Assembly: GCF_902806685.2 (NCBI RefSeq)
Contig: NC_048543.1
Span: forward strand, 8,280,106 to 8,344,105
Reading direction: 5' to 3'
From: Maniola hyperantus
Lineage: Eukaryota > Arthropoda > Insecta > Lepidoptera > Nymphalidae
Length of the DNA: 64,000 nt
This document shows, one piece after another, positions 24,801 to 34,981 of this stretch; position 1 is the first letter of the stretch; the number at the start of each line of letters is the position of its first letter. The notes below the pieces were generated by a model, which was not told where the DNA came from, made no database searches, and worked only from the letters and a program-made list of their open reading frames with translations. The translations under genes and the position numbers were made by a program.

Positions 24801-25514
24801 TCTGGACAGTCCTTCGCTGACACGACAGTCAACATCGTCCTTCGTTGGTACGAAAGTCGCCATCGAACTTCGATATCTCGACAGTTGACATCCAATTTCG
24901 GTGGCTCAACAGTCGACATCAACCTTCGTTTTCCTATCTACCTTCCTAGGTACCTACTTAACTTATAGTCCATTCTTCATATTTTATTAGATACACCCGG
25001 ACTAAGCGAGACACAGCCCGTGGAAATGTTACAAGACCAGGCGCAGTGCATTTTAGCAGACTACGTTAGGACAAGATACACACGACAGCCCACCAGGTAG
25101 GTATATACCTAACAGACTTTAAAGGCATACCTATATTTTACAGCTTATTTAGGCACTTACTCTTTCCGCGAGGAGACCCGGTACAATAGTGAGCCGGCGG
25201 TGGATTGATGATGATGATATGTAGATCTTCATGGTTGATGGAAATATCTTCCTACTAAGCAATAATTTTAGGTCAACCTAGTATGACTATATACATAGCT
25301 CTTCATTTCTTTTAGGTTCGGCCGACTCCTCCTGTTGCTGCCATCACTGCGAGCAGTGCGAGCGCGTTCCATAGAACTGCTCCTATTTCGCGAAACAGTG
25401 GGTGACGTCTCTGTAGCTACTCTGCTGCACGACATGTACAGGATGCAACCCGCACCAGCGCCCGCCTTCCAACCGCCACCGCCACCATCCACTGACCATT
25501 GCTCTTCACCATAA
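18856..25514 (+). CDS. dsf: NR2E-family nuclear receptor, dissatisfaction-like (hinge and ligand-binding exons, 5' part missing)
   Basis: Orphan nuclear receptor and DNA-binding transcriptional regulator. Seven exons are visible: 18856-19010, 19703-19876, 22031-22141, 23489-23728, 24171-24252, 24991-25096 and 25316-25514 (stop TAA). All introns are GT-AG and all phases fit. Exon 1 opens with AVQHERGPRKPK, the segment that directly follows the zinc-finger domain in Drosophila dsf. Then comes a Pro/Ser-rich hinge (ends HMLMSSDKCQ), then the ligand-binding domain: ETSARLLFMAVRWVRCLAPF (helix 3 signature), LRAAWKDLFVLHLAQW, EILCRFRQIAPDGSECGCMK, MLQDQAQCILADYVR and RFGRLLLLLPSLRAV. It ends with an AF-2-like VATLLHDMYRM and a Pro-rich tail. 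These motifs fit dsf (NR2E4) better than tailless or the PNR group as I remember them. In flies dsf acts in neural sexual differentiation and courtship. The DNA-binding exons must lie upstream of the window or be unrecognised in it. Confidence 0.88.
19103..19437 (+). mobile_element. tRNA-derived SINE in dsf intron
   Basis: Same family as at 12330: A-box region 'tggccttgtggtcagaacg', B box 'gggttcgatcccgggc', body 'ggaaaacatcgcgaggagat', tail 'gggttggtcatgatgaagat'. It lies in the intron between 19010 and 19703. Confidence 0.85.
20301..20433. mobile_element. MITE with 'tacacaatctctaaact' ends
   Basis: Left end 'agtacacaatctctaaacta', right end 'tagtttagagattgtgtaca': an inverted repeat of about 20 bases, with a second inner inverted pair ('aggtctaaatctagt' facing 'atagatttagatgtg'). 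A relative lies at 43034-43170 in a bchs intron. Non-coding. Confidence 0.8.
20725..20793 (+). repeat. Degenerate CGAAA/CGGAAA-rich tract
   Basis: About 70 bases composed of variants of 'acggaaa', 'acgaaag', 'acgaaaa' and 'ccgaaaa', strongly purine-rich on the plus strand. Looks like an eroded short tandem repeat. It lies in the dsf intron between 19876 and 22031. Confidence 0.7.
21786..21958. mobile_element. Inverted-repeat element ('gcgt...gaaaatgactcc' family)
   Basis: 'gcgtacaaaatgactcccca' on the left faces 'gtgaggggtaattttttacgc' on the right; the interior carries 'gtcaaaagtacg'. A relative lies at 58730-58895 ('gcgtgaaaaatgacttctca' to 'gtgaagtgattttgcccg'). Non-coding MITE-like sequence. 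Confidence 0.65.
22596..22726. mobile_element. GC-rich foldback MITE ('gagatggcaatcgggg' family)
   Basis: Left end 'gagatggcaatcggggagg'; right end 'cctcatagcccgatttccat' is its imperfect reverse complement. The arms carry 'gcacacccgcac' and 'gtgcgggtgtgc'. Relatives lie at 26674-26800, 28093-28219 and 57834-57880 (truncated). The element can fold on itself over most of its length. Confidence 0.75.
23489..25514 (+). CDS. dsf: dsf ligand-binding domain, four exons
   Basis: Exons 23489-23728 (80 codons), 24171-24252, 24991-25096 and 25316-25514 encode the NR ligand-binding fold. The first has the diagnostic 'WVRCLAPFQAL' helix 3 region and the 'FVLHLAQW' loop. The second holds 'CRFRQIAPDGSECGCMK'. 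The third has 'QAQCILADYV' and the fourth 'FGRLLLLLPSLR' plus the final amphipathic 'LLHDMYRM'. Exon 3 (22031-22141) supplies the start of the domain, 'ELMWSAKQLQLQ' and 'APTWELLQ'. Junction phases are 0, 1, 0 (with two-base overhang) and complete correctly. Confidence 0.9.
24440..24935 (+). repeat. 28-bp minisatellite in dsf intron
   Basis: Roughly 15 diverged units of about 28 bases on the theme 'ccttcgtcacctcgacagtc' + 'gacatcga'. Period 28 is clear between 24536 and 24720; flanking units have small deletions. It falls between the exons ending at 24252 and starting at 24991. It produces spurious open frames rich in R, H, S and T that are not genes. Confidence 0.9.
25164..25222 (+). mobile_element. 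LINE/SINE 3'-tail remnant
   Basis: 'gaggagacccggtacaatag', 'gagccggcggtggattgatg' and 'atgatgatat': a 3'-end motif shared with lepidopteran LINEs and with the tail of the SINE at 12330. No body remains. Confidence 0.5.
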
Positions 25515-25867
25515 GAAATTCTTTAAAATTTATTCCAAGTTTTTGTAAACTACAAAGTGCAAATGCATTTTTGACTTTTATTATTCGGATACAAATTAGG
25601 TCTTGACAGTGACCTCTCCTAGTACTTAATGCAGAGATAAATCTGAGAGCAAAGTGAGCTAACCTGGTAGGAGTACGGAAGTTTATATTGAACTCCTGAT
25701 TGGTTTCTATGCGACATCATACCGGAACGCTTAATAACTTGGCGGCACGACTATACCGGTAACTAGCCACGGCCGAAGCCTTCACGGCAGATCAGACCAG
25801 AGCCAATTTAGTAATTATAAATTTCTGAAGTAGGTACTCCTGAGTTCTGCCGTTCTTATCTAAGGTT

Positions 25868-26105
25868 GAGATCTATAGAAGGCACTTTGACTTTGACTTG
25901 CACGAGTATAAATCTGTCTCGATTTTAACTGAAACTTAAGTCTGAGCAAAGTCTAAGGCTGAAATCTATAGAGCGCATTTTAACTTAGATTAGACTTAAG
26001 ATTGAGTTAAAACGAGACAGATTTATGTGAAAGATATAGCTCTATCACGTTTTAATTCTGTCTTAGCAAAGTCTAAGGAAATTCAAGAGTGCGCTCTATA
26101 GATCT
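25868..26105. mobile_element. Complex inverted-repeat block
   Basis: 'gagatctatagaaggcac' on the left pairs with 'gtgcgctctatagatctc' on the right. The inner 'aaatctgtctcgattttaac' pairs with 'gttaaaacgagacagattt', and 'gagcaaagtctaaggctga' recurs as 'tagcaaagtctaagg'. This looks like a MITE with nested or duplicated arms. A second copy sits at 27287-27524 inside duplicate B2. Confidence 0.7.
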
Positions 26106-26345
26106 CAGCCTAAGATTTCGTGCAATTATACTGTCTTGTTCGGCAGCTCCTCAATTTAACTACCAACTGAACCATAGAGTAGGATTGAACTGAATTATTT
26201 TTAAATGGGTGTGATACTTATAGATAGAAGTAGATTGCAAAAACTTTGAAATGTAAATACCAGAGTTTATACGATGCACTGTAGAAAATATGTACCTACT
26301 TATAAAAAAAAGTTCTTGTAAATATGTTTTGAATTGTTATTTCTT

Positions 26346-26351
26346 AATAAA
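26346..26351 (+). terminator. dsf: Candidate poly(A) signal for dsf
   Basis: AATAAA about 830 bases after the dsf stop codon; another follows at 26403. Both lie inside copy 1 of tandem duplication B, so the same signals recur about 1419 bases downstream. Which site is used cannot be told from sequence. Confidence 0.35.
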
Positions 26352-26673
26352 TTATTTCTTATTAGGTACATTAAATTCTAATCAAAAACAAAAATATTGT
26401 AAAATAAATAGGTAGATAGGTAGATTTATTGTTCTAGTCAAGCTACTAGTCATGTTAGTTATAAATTTGTAAATGTTGCCAAATACACGTGTAGGTTTTA
26501 GAATTTTATGATATTAAAAACTTGTTCAACATAACTCAAAACATAATATCATACATAGGTACATATCCATTTATTTATCGTAACCCCACTTTATTACCAC
26601 TACAATAAGTTTCGACTTTTCGAGTATGACTCTACAACGTTAATCGATTTCGAGTAAGTATAGAAAGGAACGC

Positions 26674-26800
26674 GACAGATTGAGATGGCAATCGGGGTAT
26701 GAGGCGAGGAGACGCCCCGCACAGCCGCACGTCACCCGCTCTATCCTGCACGGGTTAGCGCAGAGGCTGTGCGGGTGTTCGGGCGTACCCTGTCGGGTAG
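26674..26800. mobile_element. GC-rich foldback MITE ('gagatggcaatcgggg' family), in duplicate B1
   Basis: 'gcgacagattgagatggcaa', 'gacgccccgcacagccgcac' and 'gctgtgcgggtgttcgggcg' form the two arms of a hairpin; 'ccctgtcgg' closes it. Copied at 28093-28219. Confidence 0.7.
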
Positions 26801-27040
26801 GTACTAAAATAGATCCTCTTTTTTTAAACCAAAACTTTCAGTATCTACTATCAATTTTTTTCCACAGTTATCTCGAGGCTTAGAACAAGGTAAGCTGTCT
26901 TCTAAAGGTCCATTTTATATTTTGCTATTGGAAATCTATCGACGTTGTCGAGTTAAATAAACTCACACTAGACTAGTACCTTAAGATAGATTTATAACTT
27001 CAGCTTTAACACAAGACAGTTCATGTTAATGTTACTTAAC

Positions 27041-28459
27041 GTACTTAATGCAGAGATAAATCTGAGAGCAAAGTGAGCTAACCTGGTAGGAGTACGGAAG
27101 TTTATATTGAACTCCTGATTGGTTTCTATGCGACATCATACCGGAACGCTTAATAACTTGGCGGCACGACTATACCGGTAACTAGCCACGGCCGAAGCCT
27201 TCACGGCAGATCAGACCAGAGCCAATTTAGTAATTATAAATTTCTGAAGTAGGTACTCCTGAGTTCTGCCGTTCTTATCTAAGGTTGAGATCTATAGAAG
27301 GCACTTTGACTTTGACTTGCACGAGTATAAATCTGTCTCGATTTTAACTGAAACTTAAGTCTGAGCAAAGTCTAAGGCTGAAATCTATAGAGCGCATTTT
27401 AACTTAGATTAGACTTAAGATTGAGTTAAAACGAGACAGATTTATGTGAAAGATATAGCTCTATCACGTTTTAATTCTGTCTTAGCAAAGTCTAAGGAAA
27501 TTCAAGAGTGCGCTCTATAGATCTCAGCCTAAGATTTCGTGCAATTATACTGTCTTGTTCGGCAGCTCCTCAATTTAACTACCAACTGAACCATAGAGTA
27601 GGATTGAACTGAACTATTTTTAAATGGGTGTGATACTTATAGATAGAAGTAGATTGCAAAAACTTTGAAATGTAAATACCAGAGTTTATACGATGCACTG
27701 TAGAAAATATGTACCTACTTATAAAAAAAAGTTCTTGTAAATATGTTTTGAATTGTTATTTCTTAATAAATTATTTCTTATTAGGTACATTAAATTCTAA
27801 TCAAAAACAAAAATATTGTAAAATAAATAGGTAGATAGGTAGATTTATTGTTCTAGTCAAGCTACTAGTCATGTTAGTTATAAATTTGTAAATGTTGCCA
27901 AATACACGTGTAGGTTTTAGAATTTTATGATATTAAAAACTTGTTCAACATAACTCAAAACATAATATCATACATAGGTACATATCCATTTATTTATCGT
28001 AACCCCACTTTATTACCACTACAATAAGTTTCGACTTTTCGAGTATGACTCTACAACGTTAATCGATTTCGAGTAAGTATAGAAAGGAACGCGACAGATT
28101 GAGATGGCAATCGGGGTATGAGGCGAGGAGACGCCCCGCACAGCCGCACGTCACCCGCTCTATCCTGCACGGGTTAGCGCAGAGGCTGTGCGGGTGTTCG
28201 GGCGTACCCTGTCGGGTAGATACTAAAATAGATCCTCTTTTTTTAAACCAAAACTTTCAGTATCTACTATCAATTTTTTTCCACAGTTATCTCGAGGCTT
28301 AGAACAAGGTAAGCTGTCTTCTAAAGGTCCATTTTATATTTTGCTATTGGAAATCTATCGACGTTGTCGAGTTAAATAAACTCACACTAGACTAGTACCT
28401 TAAGATAGATTTATAACTTCAGCTTTAACACAAGACAGTTCATGTTAATGTTACTTAAC
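27041..28459 (+). repeat. Tandem segmental duplication B, copy 2 (1419 bp)
   Basis: Head-to-tail copy of 25622-27040. The right boundary is where 'aatgttacttaac' is followed by unrelated 'gcttcagcgcagcg' at 28460. Confidence 0.95.
28093..28219. mobile_element. GC-rich foldback MITE, in duplicate B2
   Basis: Second copy of 26674-26800, carried along by the 1419-bp duplication. Confidence 0.7.
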
Positions 28460-28533
28460 GCTTCAGCGCAGCGTCGAAGCACTTCAGTGCTCAAGTCTAT
28501 TAATGTTGGTGAGATGTATGATCTCAATTAATA

Positions 28534-28840
28534 CTATACTCTATCCACGGAAAGAAATTAGTATAGCGCTCTCTCTGTTATGTAATCCCATACAAATGAT
28601 AGGGACAAAAATCTCAATGGGCGTTAACCATGTCGAGTGTTTAAAAAAAAACATTCGAAATTCAAGTAGAAAATATTTTCCAACAACATTCGAATTTCAA
28701 TTAGAAAACATAGTTTCCTTTGTGATTGGTTGGTCACTCAAAATGGTTAGCGCCCACTGAGATTTTTGTCTCTATCATTTGTATGGGAATATGTAACGGA
28801 GAGAGCGCTATACTAACTTCTTTCCGCGAATAGAGTATAG
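28534..28840. mobile_element. MITE with ~105-bp terminal inverted repeats ('tatagcgctctctctgt' family)
   Basis: Left end 'ctatactctatccacggaaa', right end 'tttccgcgaatagagtatag'. The match continues through 'agtatagcgctctctctgtt' and 'cccatacaaatgatagggac' to about 105 bases per arm. The loop of about 95 bases holds 'cattcgaa' motifs. Relatives: 48237-48433 and a one-arm fragment at 47406-47464, both in bchs introns. Confidence 0.9.
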
Positions 28841-29063
28841 CACCGCAACAAGAGCTGGCATAAAAATAACATCACTGCTATAAAATATTTAACATTGGTA
28901 CCCTGCTTTTGATTTCATAATAATTTATTTTTCAAATAATAAAATATGATGTAGAGCATATCCTGTAAATATGTACTTATTACATTTTATTAAACAGATC
29001 TCTATTTTAAAAATTGATTTGATTAAATAAAAATTAAAAACACAAGCATATAGTAAAGTCTAT

Positions 29064-29069
29064 TTTATT
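29064..29069 (-). terminator. CHORDC1: Candidate poly(A) signal of CHORDC1
   Basis: TTTATT on the plus strand reads AATAAA on the gene's strand, about 100 bases after the stop codon at 29169. Confidence 0.55.
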
Positions 29070-29168
29070 TGCTAATACAAAACAATTCATGTGATCTAAG
29101 TTATGAACTATACAGGTTAATATAAATAAAAAAGTAATTAATATTTTTGACGTAGGTACAGTTTTGTA

Positions 29169-32100
29169 TCAACCAGTGACATTCACTTTTCCCATAGACT
29201 GAATCGCTTCAACAGTAGATAAGTCTACTGAATCGTCTTCATGTTGTTCTTCCCGAGGCTTTTCGGGTTCTTTCTGTGGTTCAGCTTTTCTTGGGAAGTC
29301 CAGCTTACTCCAGGCACCCGGCTCTCCTTTCTTAAGCTTTATTTCCACTTTGGAACCCAACATGGAAACACTGCTTTTACTTATGTCAATTACCTATAAA
29401 ACAAGTGTATGAGTCAGATAGGTAGATTTTTTTTATTTACACAAGTCACATTTGTGTAATAAATAATAGGCCGAGAATAATGGCCAAACTGAGTCTGTCT
29501 GTCTGTCTGTATTGTGAATTGGTTTTTATAAAAAAATATCCATAAGTAATTTTAGAAAATGAAAGGTTGCAGTGACTACATAAATTCCGACTATGGTTTG
29601 GCCGTAGTCCACCACGCTAGCCAAGTGTAGATTGACAGACTTTACACACCTTTGAGAACATTATGGAGAACTTTCAGGCATACCTGCAGGTTTCCTCACG
29701 ACGTTTTGCTTCACCTTTAAAGCAAGTGATATTTAATATAAGTCCCGCAAATAGCTAATGACTGAAGTTTTGAGCTGATGGTATATTTTTATTTCGGCTG
29801 ACGTCAAAATGACGTCATATCGATGTTAATGAGACATGGTTCCAGCGCAATAGCAATTTGCAGGACTCATACGTTATAAAAGGAACTTTAGACAAATAAA
29901 ATAATCTAAACAAACAGTGGTTGGGTTACTGGGAACTTTTGAAAAATTAAGTTAGCTATACTTACTCCTCTTAGCTCAAGATCAATTTCAAATACTGCAT
30001 TTCCCTCTTCGTGAAAAACTAACTTTGTGTTCAGGCGAACCGGATTCACTTTAATGTAACTAGTGAATGGGTCATATTTTTTGGCATACACACTGACGAT
30101 GACATAATCTGGCGTCTGATGCCAGTCCCAGCGACACTTCACTGTCCCAGCGGGGGCGCTCTAAAAATTTATCAAAAGTAAGTTAAACACCTAAGGTTGC
30201 AGTCAAATTCACGTGCTGAAACCTAAGTTTACAGTTATAACTAGAGATGGACCATTTCACTGGTAGCATGTGACAAATCACCTGAAAACTTGATAGCTTT
30301 TTCATATATTGTAACATTTACCTACGCTACCTTACTAAGGGGCCACGAAGCTAATCTCACAAAATTTGAAAATTATTACATTTAATTCCGCCTTATTGAA
30401 TCACCCGCGTGCGCCCTTTCAGCAACCCGAGCTAAGACGCTAAGGAGCGCGCGAGCGAAAACAATCACATCGTGCGTGATAAAAGGGAAAACATCTAGTT
30501 AATGTACCAAACAATTACTTGCTAGTGTTTTTTTAACTGGGACAGTATGGGGAAATCCAAAACCATAGGATATATAGAGAAAGTCGCCGGCAACTGCTAG
30601 TATTGAATTTTTTTTTGAATCACTAGGATTGCCAGGTTTTTAAACGCCAGGTTTAGGATTGGGAGGTTGCCTACCTACCTAGTCGATTGGCATTAAAAAA
30701 AATTAATCAATTTTATTGATTTTATGGACAACTCACGCTTGACCAAAAAATTGACTATGCCAAAATTGTTTTTACAAAAAAAGTGCTAATGGTTCCTAAG
30801 ACAGTTTCTCTGTATCTCTTATGGTTTGGATTTCCCCATACTGTCCCAGTTTAAAAAAACACACTGTATTTCACTGTGAACCATTGATGTACCAACTGTG
30901 AACTATCAACGCTTTGATCTTGATCATAATTTTTAATTAAATTAATGTAGCAAATGATACAATCACTGTGGGAAAATTTAAAAATCACATTCCGTGAATA
31001 ATCGCCTAATAAATCACTAAAGCATAGTTTAAGTTGTTATCAACAAAGACGTCGCGTCTCGGCTCTGCCGCGCCTAAACGAACAAATTTTATTAACTAAA
31101 CATAATATTCAATATCAATCAAGAGCAGCAAGCATGTTAAGGAAACAAGAAAAGTAGGATTGCCAAATGAAAAGTCACAGTTGCTGTGCGTTTTAAACAA
31201 TAAATATGTATTGTCAAATTACATTTTTATTGTTTATCACTTGATATTAGGATCAACCCATTGACTGTTTTTCAATAGTGTAAATTCATACCTCTTTAAA
31301 CCATTTATGAGTGCCCATGGTGCAGCCCGGCTGACTGAGAAAAGTATTGAAATCTGTTGTTCTTTTCTGGCAGCAGGACCAAAACTTCAGGCCCTCGTGA
31401 AACACCGGGCAGCCAGGGTGATATGTGCACATGCTGTTGTTACTCTGTGGCCCTTCGTAAGACATATTGCATCCTCCATTCTTACAACTTGTTCCAATTT
31501 CTACAGTTTTGTTTCTAAAAATATTCTATTTGATTAATAGAAAATATATGTTCTGTTTTTGCTTAGCTGAAAATCTGAGGCAAAAGGTCAACAAATTGCA
31601 GCTTATTTCTCGTGAGACTAGACCCCACCAGCTGAGATGATGTCACATCTGTCACCATTACTTGTCAGATAATACTAGAAGATGCCCGCGACTTCATCCA
31701 CGTGGATTTAGGTTTTTAAAAATCCCATGGGAACTCTTTGATTTTCCGGGATAAAAAGTAGCCAATGTCACTCTCCAGGTCTTAAACTATACCCATGCAA
31801 AATGCCTATGTCCTTCCCTGGGATGCAAGCTATCTCTGTACCAACTTGAACGGATGGGCCGTGAATGGCTAGCAGACAGACAGACACACACACTATTGCA
31901 TTTATAACATTATAGTATGGAAGTATGGATTGATAAAATCACCTCCATGTAAGACATATAGTCAATCCTATGAGGGTAAAGACATTGCACTTTAAAAATG
32001 TCCATTAGGCAATGAGAATGTTATACCATATTTCACTTTTCCGCATGTAGGATAAATATATATAAACATTTTTTGATATTGAAAAGTTAGCTAATAGATA

Positions 32101-33771
32101 GACACACAGATTTTCAAAATTACAACATTTATATTATGGATTTAACAAGATTCATACCCGTCAGCAGAAGGCACAGCTTGCTGTGTTGCTTTTTGTAGAT
32201 TCTCTTTCAATGAGTCTGCTATGCGAGGTTCTAGACTGACTAATGCAGATTCAAATGGTGGTCGGGTTAGTTGGGGCCCAACAATTGGTGCTCTAACTTC
32301 TATTACCTCCTTCTTTTCCAATTCTTTGTCTAAGGCTTTTTTCTCTGCTTCTGGAGGTTTCTGTAAAATATTATAAGTTAAATAGGTACCTACCTAACTT
32401 CATAAGTTATAGGTAAGTTAATAAGTACAAAATGGAATAATAAATTTGCCTAGATACTGTAGAGCCTCGGGTATGTTTTCCGAATCGAGAGTGCCTGACT
32501 TTTATGCTGTAATGAGGAAAAGAGTGGCTTCCTTCAGGGAGAGATTCCGGGCATCTCAGAACAGTATTCTCAATATAGTTTTCAACCGAATGCCTAGTAA
32601 TATTTTCGCGTCATATTGGCTATTTGTGCATCTAGGTAAATAGTAATATTATATTATTATAATTATCATCAAAAAGTTATGAAGATATTTAGGCTGGCTA
32701 GTGGCTACATAATATTATCAAAAAAATTGTCAGAAATTTTTCTGTTGCACTAATTCTGGGAGTATCAGCTGACATCCAATCTGACAAAATTCTGACAGAT
32801 AACAGGTACAAAATGCATGAACAGAGTGGCTTCCAACACATTTTCAGATTTTTTTCTGGCAGAAAATTTATAATTATTATTATGTAGTTGGACTTAATCG
32901 ATAAATCTATATATATAAAATTCAAAGTCCTGACTGACTGACATATATATCAACGCACAGCCTAAACCGCTGGTCCTAAAGACATGAAATTTGGAGGGTC
33001 TATTCTTTGTAAAGAATAGGTATCCAATAAGAAAGGATTTTTCGAAATTCCACCCCTAAGTGGGTTAAATGGGGGATGGAAGTTTGTATGAAAGTCCGTC
33101 ATTTTTCAAGTTATTTGCATGAAAATTGGTATTTGGGTTTTCGGTTACAATGAAGAAATACGTGTTTCAGGATTTTTGGAAAATTCGCCCATAAGGGTGG
33201 TAAAATAGGGGATGAAAGTTTGTATGGAACAGTTTTAATTAACTATTGATATTCTTAACTTGAAATTTGGAAAGTAGGTTTTTTCTTGAGGTGTCAGCTA
33301 AGAAAAAAAATGCCATTTGTTTCAGAAGCGAGCAGAAGCTAGTATTAAATATGCATATTGCATACCACATTTGAGTGCTTCGACATAGTACATCCTTTGA
33401 TGTTGAGGAATTCAGTGAAGTCCACACTTTTCTTGTTGCAACAAGACCATCCTTTGTAGGCATCGTGGAAAACTGGAGCGCCTGGATGATGACAGCATTC
33501 ATCTATTTTAAGAGATAAGGAATAATAATAATATGTAGTCTTAGTAGTCACCAAATTGAATAGAGCTAGCTTCATCAATATTTTCCGATGTATGTAAACT
33601 CAGTAGAGTAGCGTAAAATAAGATATTGATTCCAGAAGAATCTAGGTCTTACTCTTACCAGTTGTTATTCTAAGGTCTTACCATGGTCTTACCTTTATCA
33701 TTGGTTTTGGGATCAAAAAGTTGACCACAGCCTCGATTATAACATTGAACTAAGTTCTTATTTTCTGGCAT
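29169..33771 (-). CDS. CHORDC1: CHORD and CS domain Hsp90 co-chaperone (CHORDC1/morgana), complete
   Basis: Zinc-binding co-chaperone that binds Hsp90 and, in flies and mammals, restrains ROCK and controls centrosome duplication. Six exons on the minus strand: 33771-33693 (ATG), 33502-33366, 32360-32158, 31514-31292, 30160-29966 and 29393-29169 (stop). All introns are GT-AG, phases fit, and the total is 353 residues, the family's usual size. The first CHORD starts CYNRGCGQLFDP and continues ECCHHPGAPVFHDAYKGWSC and CNKKSVDFTEFLNIKGC. The second CHORD has CKNGGCNMSYEGP, CTYHPGCPVFHEGLKFWSCC and FLSQPGCTMGTHKW. The CS (p23-like) domain begins CRWDWHQTPDYVIVSVYAKK and ends VEIKLKKGEPGAWSKLDFP, followed by an acidic tail. 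Every Cys/His zinc ligand I expect is present, so the gene looks intact. Confidence 0.96.
29578..29735 (-). mobile_element. Partial tRNA-derived SINE in CHORDC1 intron
   Basis: Body only: 'gtccaccacgctagccaagt', 'ctttgagaacattatggaga' and 'cctgcaggtttcctcacgac'. The tRNA head is missing. It lies between CHORDC1 exons 5 and 6. Confidence 0.75.
29757..29880 (+). mobile_element. Dispersed repeat shared with 59010-59125
   Basis: 'gagctgatggtatatttttatttcggctgacgtcaaaatga'-type sequence continuing to 'gagacatggttccagcgcaa' and 'atagcaatttgcaggact'. It is nearly the same at 59014-59122 in a bchs intron. No ORF; family unknown. Confidence 0.75.
31674..31920 (-). mobile_element. Full-length 'gcgggcatcagctagt'-family element, reverse
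   Basis: Well-preserved minus-orientation copy: 'actagaagatgcccgcgact', 'tgattttccgggataaaaag', 'gggccgtgaatggctagcag' and 'tttataacattatagtatgg'. In the CHORDC1 intron between exons 3 and 4. Confidence 0.85.
32906..33330 (+). mobile_element. 'ctgactgactg'-like element, long variant
   Basis: 'ctatatatataaaattcaaa', 'cctgactgactgacatatat', 'acgcacagcctaaaccgctg' and 'cacccctaagtgggttaaat'. A second 'cccataagggtggtaaaata' module follows, and it ends near 'cgagcagaagctagt'. It sits directly upstream (gene sense: downstream) of CHORDC1 exon 2. Confidence 0.6.
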
Positions 33772-34028
33772 AGTTTAGAAGACTGACTTTTATTTATAAC
33801 AATGTCGGAACTTAAAAAATAGGTAGGTAATTATTTTTCAGCACTCATAAACTGTTGCAGTGTGATTCACCGATGTGATTGCAGTTTTCCGCAACGTAGT
33901 GATTATATACTCTTTGTTTTCCGCAATCCGTGAAACAAAAAACATAGTGACGTGCATAGTGATCACAGACTACAGTGTATATAGGGAGATAGACTGGTAA
34001 GTCGGGCCGTCAAGGCGCCCACTTGAAA
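33772..34028. promoter_or_regulatory. CHORDC1 5' region
   Basis: About 250 bases between the CHORDC1 start codon and the left end of the THAP element must contain the CHORDC1 5' UTR and core promoter unless an upstream intron exists. I see no clear TATA or initiator I would defend. The short repeats 'gcagttttccgcaacgtagtg' and 'tttgttttccgcaatccgtg' are noted. Confidence 0.35.
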
Positions 34029-34521
34029 AGCGCCATCTAGGAGACGGGTTTGGTACTAAATACAGCCAATACCCAGTATATATACCTACCTATATACATA
34101 CTTTATAGTTTTTTAAATTAGGTAGGAATGTGGTGTTTGATTTGCGGGAGTTTTGAATGGATAATGGTACTTATCTTGGCAATACTGATAATTACCAATA
34201 TCACAATGGCATTTAACTCCCGCCAATCAAATTTAATTCAAAAATTAAACACAACTTATTATAAGTTATTTAAACTTTTTCAATTTATTTTTTTTATAAT
34301 AAATATCAGCATCACATTTAAGTGGATCTCTTGAATCAAAAAAGTGAATTTTTCCATTTAAAATAAAATTAATATCATTGCACCAGTTATTTATAAAAAA
34401 AATGACAGTTTCCTTGGTCAAAAAATTAATAATTTTGTCTCTATGTGAGCTACATGATATAAAGTTAAAATTTATATTTGATAATAGTATTAATTTTACG
34501 TACTCTTGTATTTTATTTTTA

Positions 34522-34974
34522 TTACTTGTTTTTCAAAATTTCAATTACGTGATTTTCGATCTCAGCGAAGCAATCAAAAATGTTTCTCGTCGGATAACAT
34601 AGCCATCCTTTGTCATTGTATTCGCTAATTTTAATATGTTTATGAAAAGCCTCCAGTTCCTTACTTTTAAACACTTCAATGCATTCAGGACAACTTTTGA
34701 AAACTTTTTTTTGCACTTTTGTCACAAGCCATCCACTGCAATATGCTACTGCCGCACACCTCTCTACATCTGTCGGAGATTTGCCTTCAATTAGTTTATT
34801 TGTATTTATATTTTCAATGTTCAAATCATTAAAATCTATTTCTATATTTTCTGTGTTTTCTTCGTTACTCTTTTCGCTACTTTTTATAAGATTTTTTAAA
34901 TTTTTTAGGCAAAAGTCCCCATCTTTTTCACAATTTGCCCCGACAGAATGAGGAGATGTTAAATTATTTACCAT
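34522..34974 (-). pseudogene. C-terminal fragment of a P/THAP9-like transposase
   Basis: 150-codon open frame; it stays open a further ~10 codons upstream of the ATG (34974). It lies in a different frame from the THAP ORF whose stop is at 34982. Acidic Asn-rich start (NEENTENIEIDFNDLN), then ERCAAVAYCSGWLVTKVQKK, a CPEC pair and KGWLCYPTRNIFDCFAEIE. The pattern 'xYxSGWxVxKxxKK...CxxC...GxLxxP(S/T)xxxxxxxxxIE' is the one I associate with the C-terminal region of P-element and THAP9-type transposases. The catalytic core upstream is missing. It could also be a small stand-alone ORF, but the neighbouring THAP ORF and inverted ends argue for a deleted transposase. Confidence 0.65.
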
Positions 34975-34981
34975 TAACGTC

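Larger units (their letters stand above)
25622..27040 (+). repeat. Tandem segmental duplication B, copy 1 (1419 bp)
   Basis: Starts 'gtacttaatgcagagataaa', ends 'aatgttacttaac', and is repeated head-to-tail at 27041-28459 with an exact offset of 1419. The copies read the same except for single substitutions that I noticed (for example 'gaactgaatta' versus 'gaactgaacta', and 'gggtaggtac' versus 'gggtagatac'). It begins about 108 bases after the dsf stop codon, so it covers most of the 3' UTR region. It contains an internal inverted-repeat block (25868-26105) and a foldback MITE (26674-26800). Confidence 0.95.

Noticed and set aside
24440..24935. CRISPR-like array
   Set aside because: Units are contiguous diverged tandem repeats without unique spacers, in an animal intron.
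26680..28302. Two identical 67-codon open frames
   Set aside because: They lie in the two copies of a foldback MITE inside tandem duplication B; no protein evidence.
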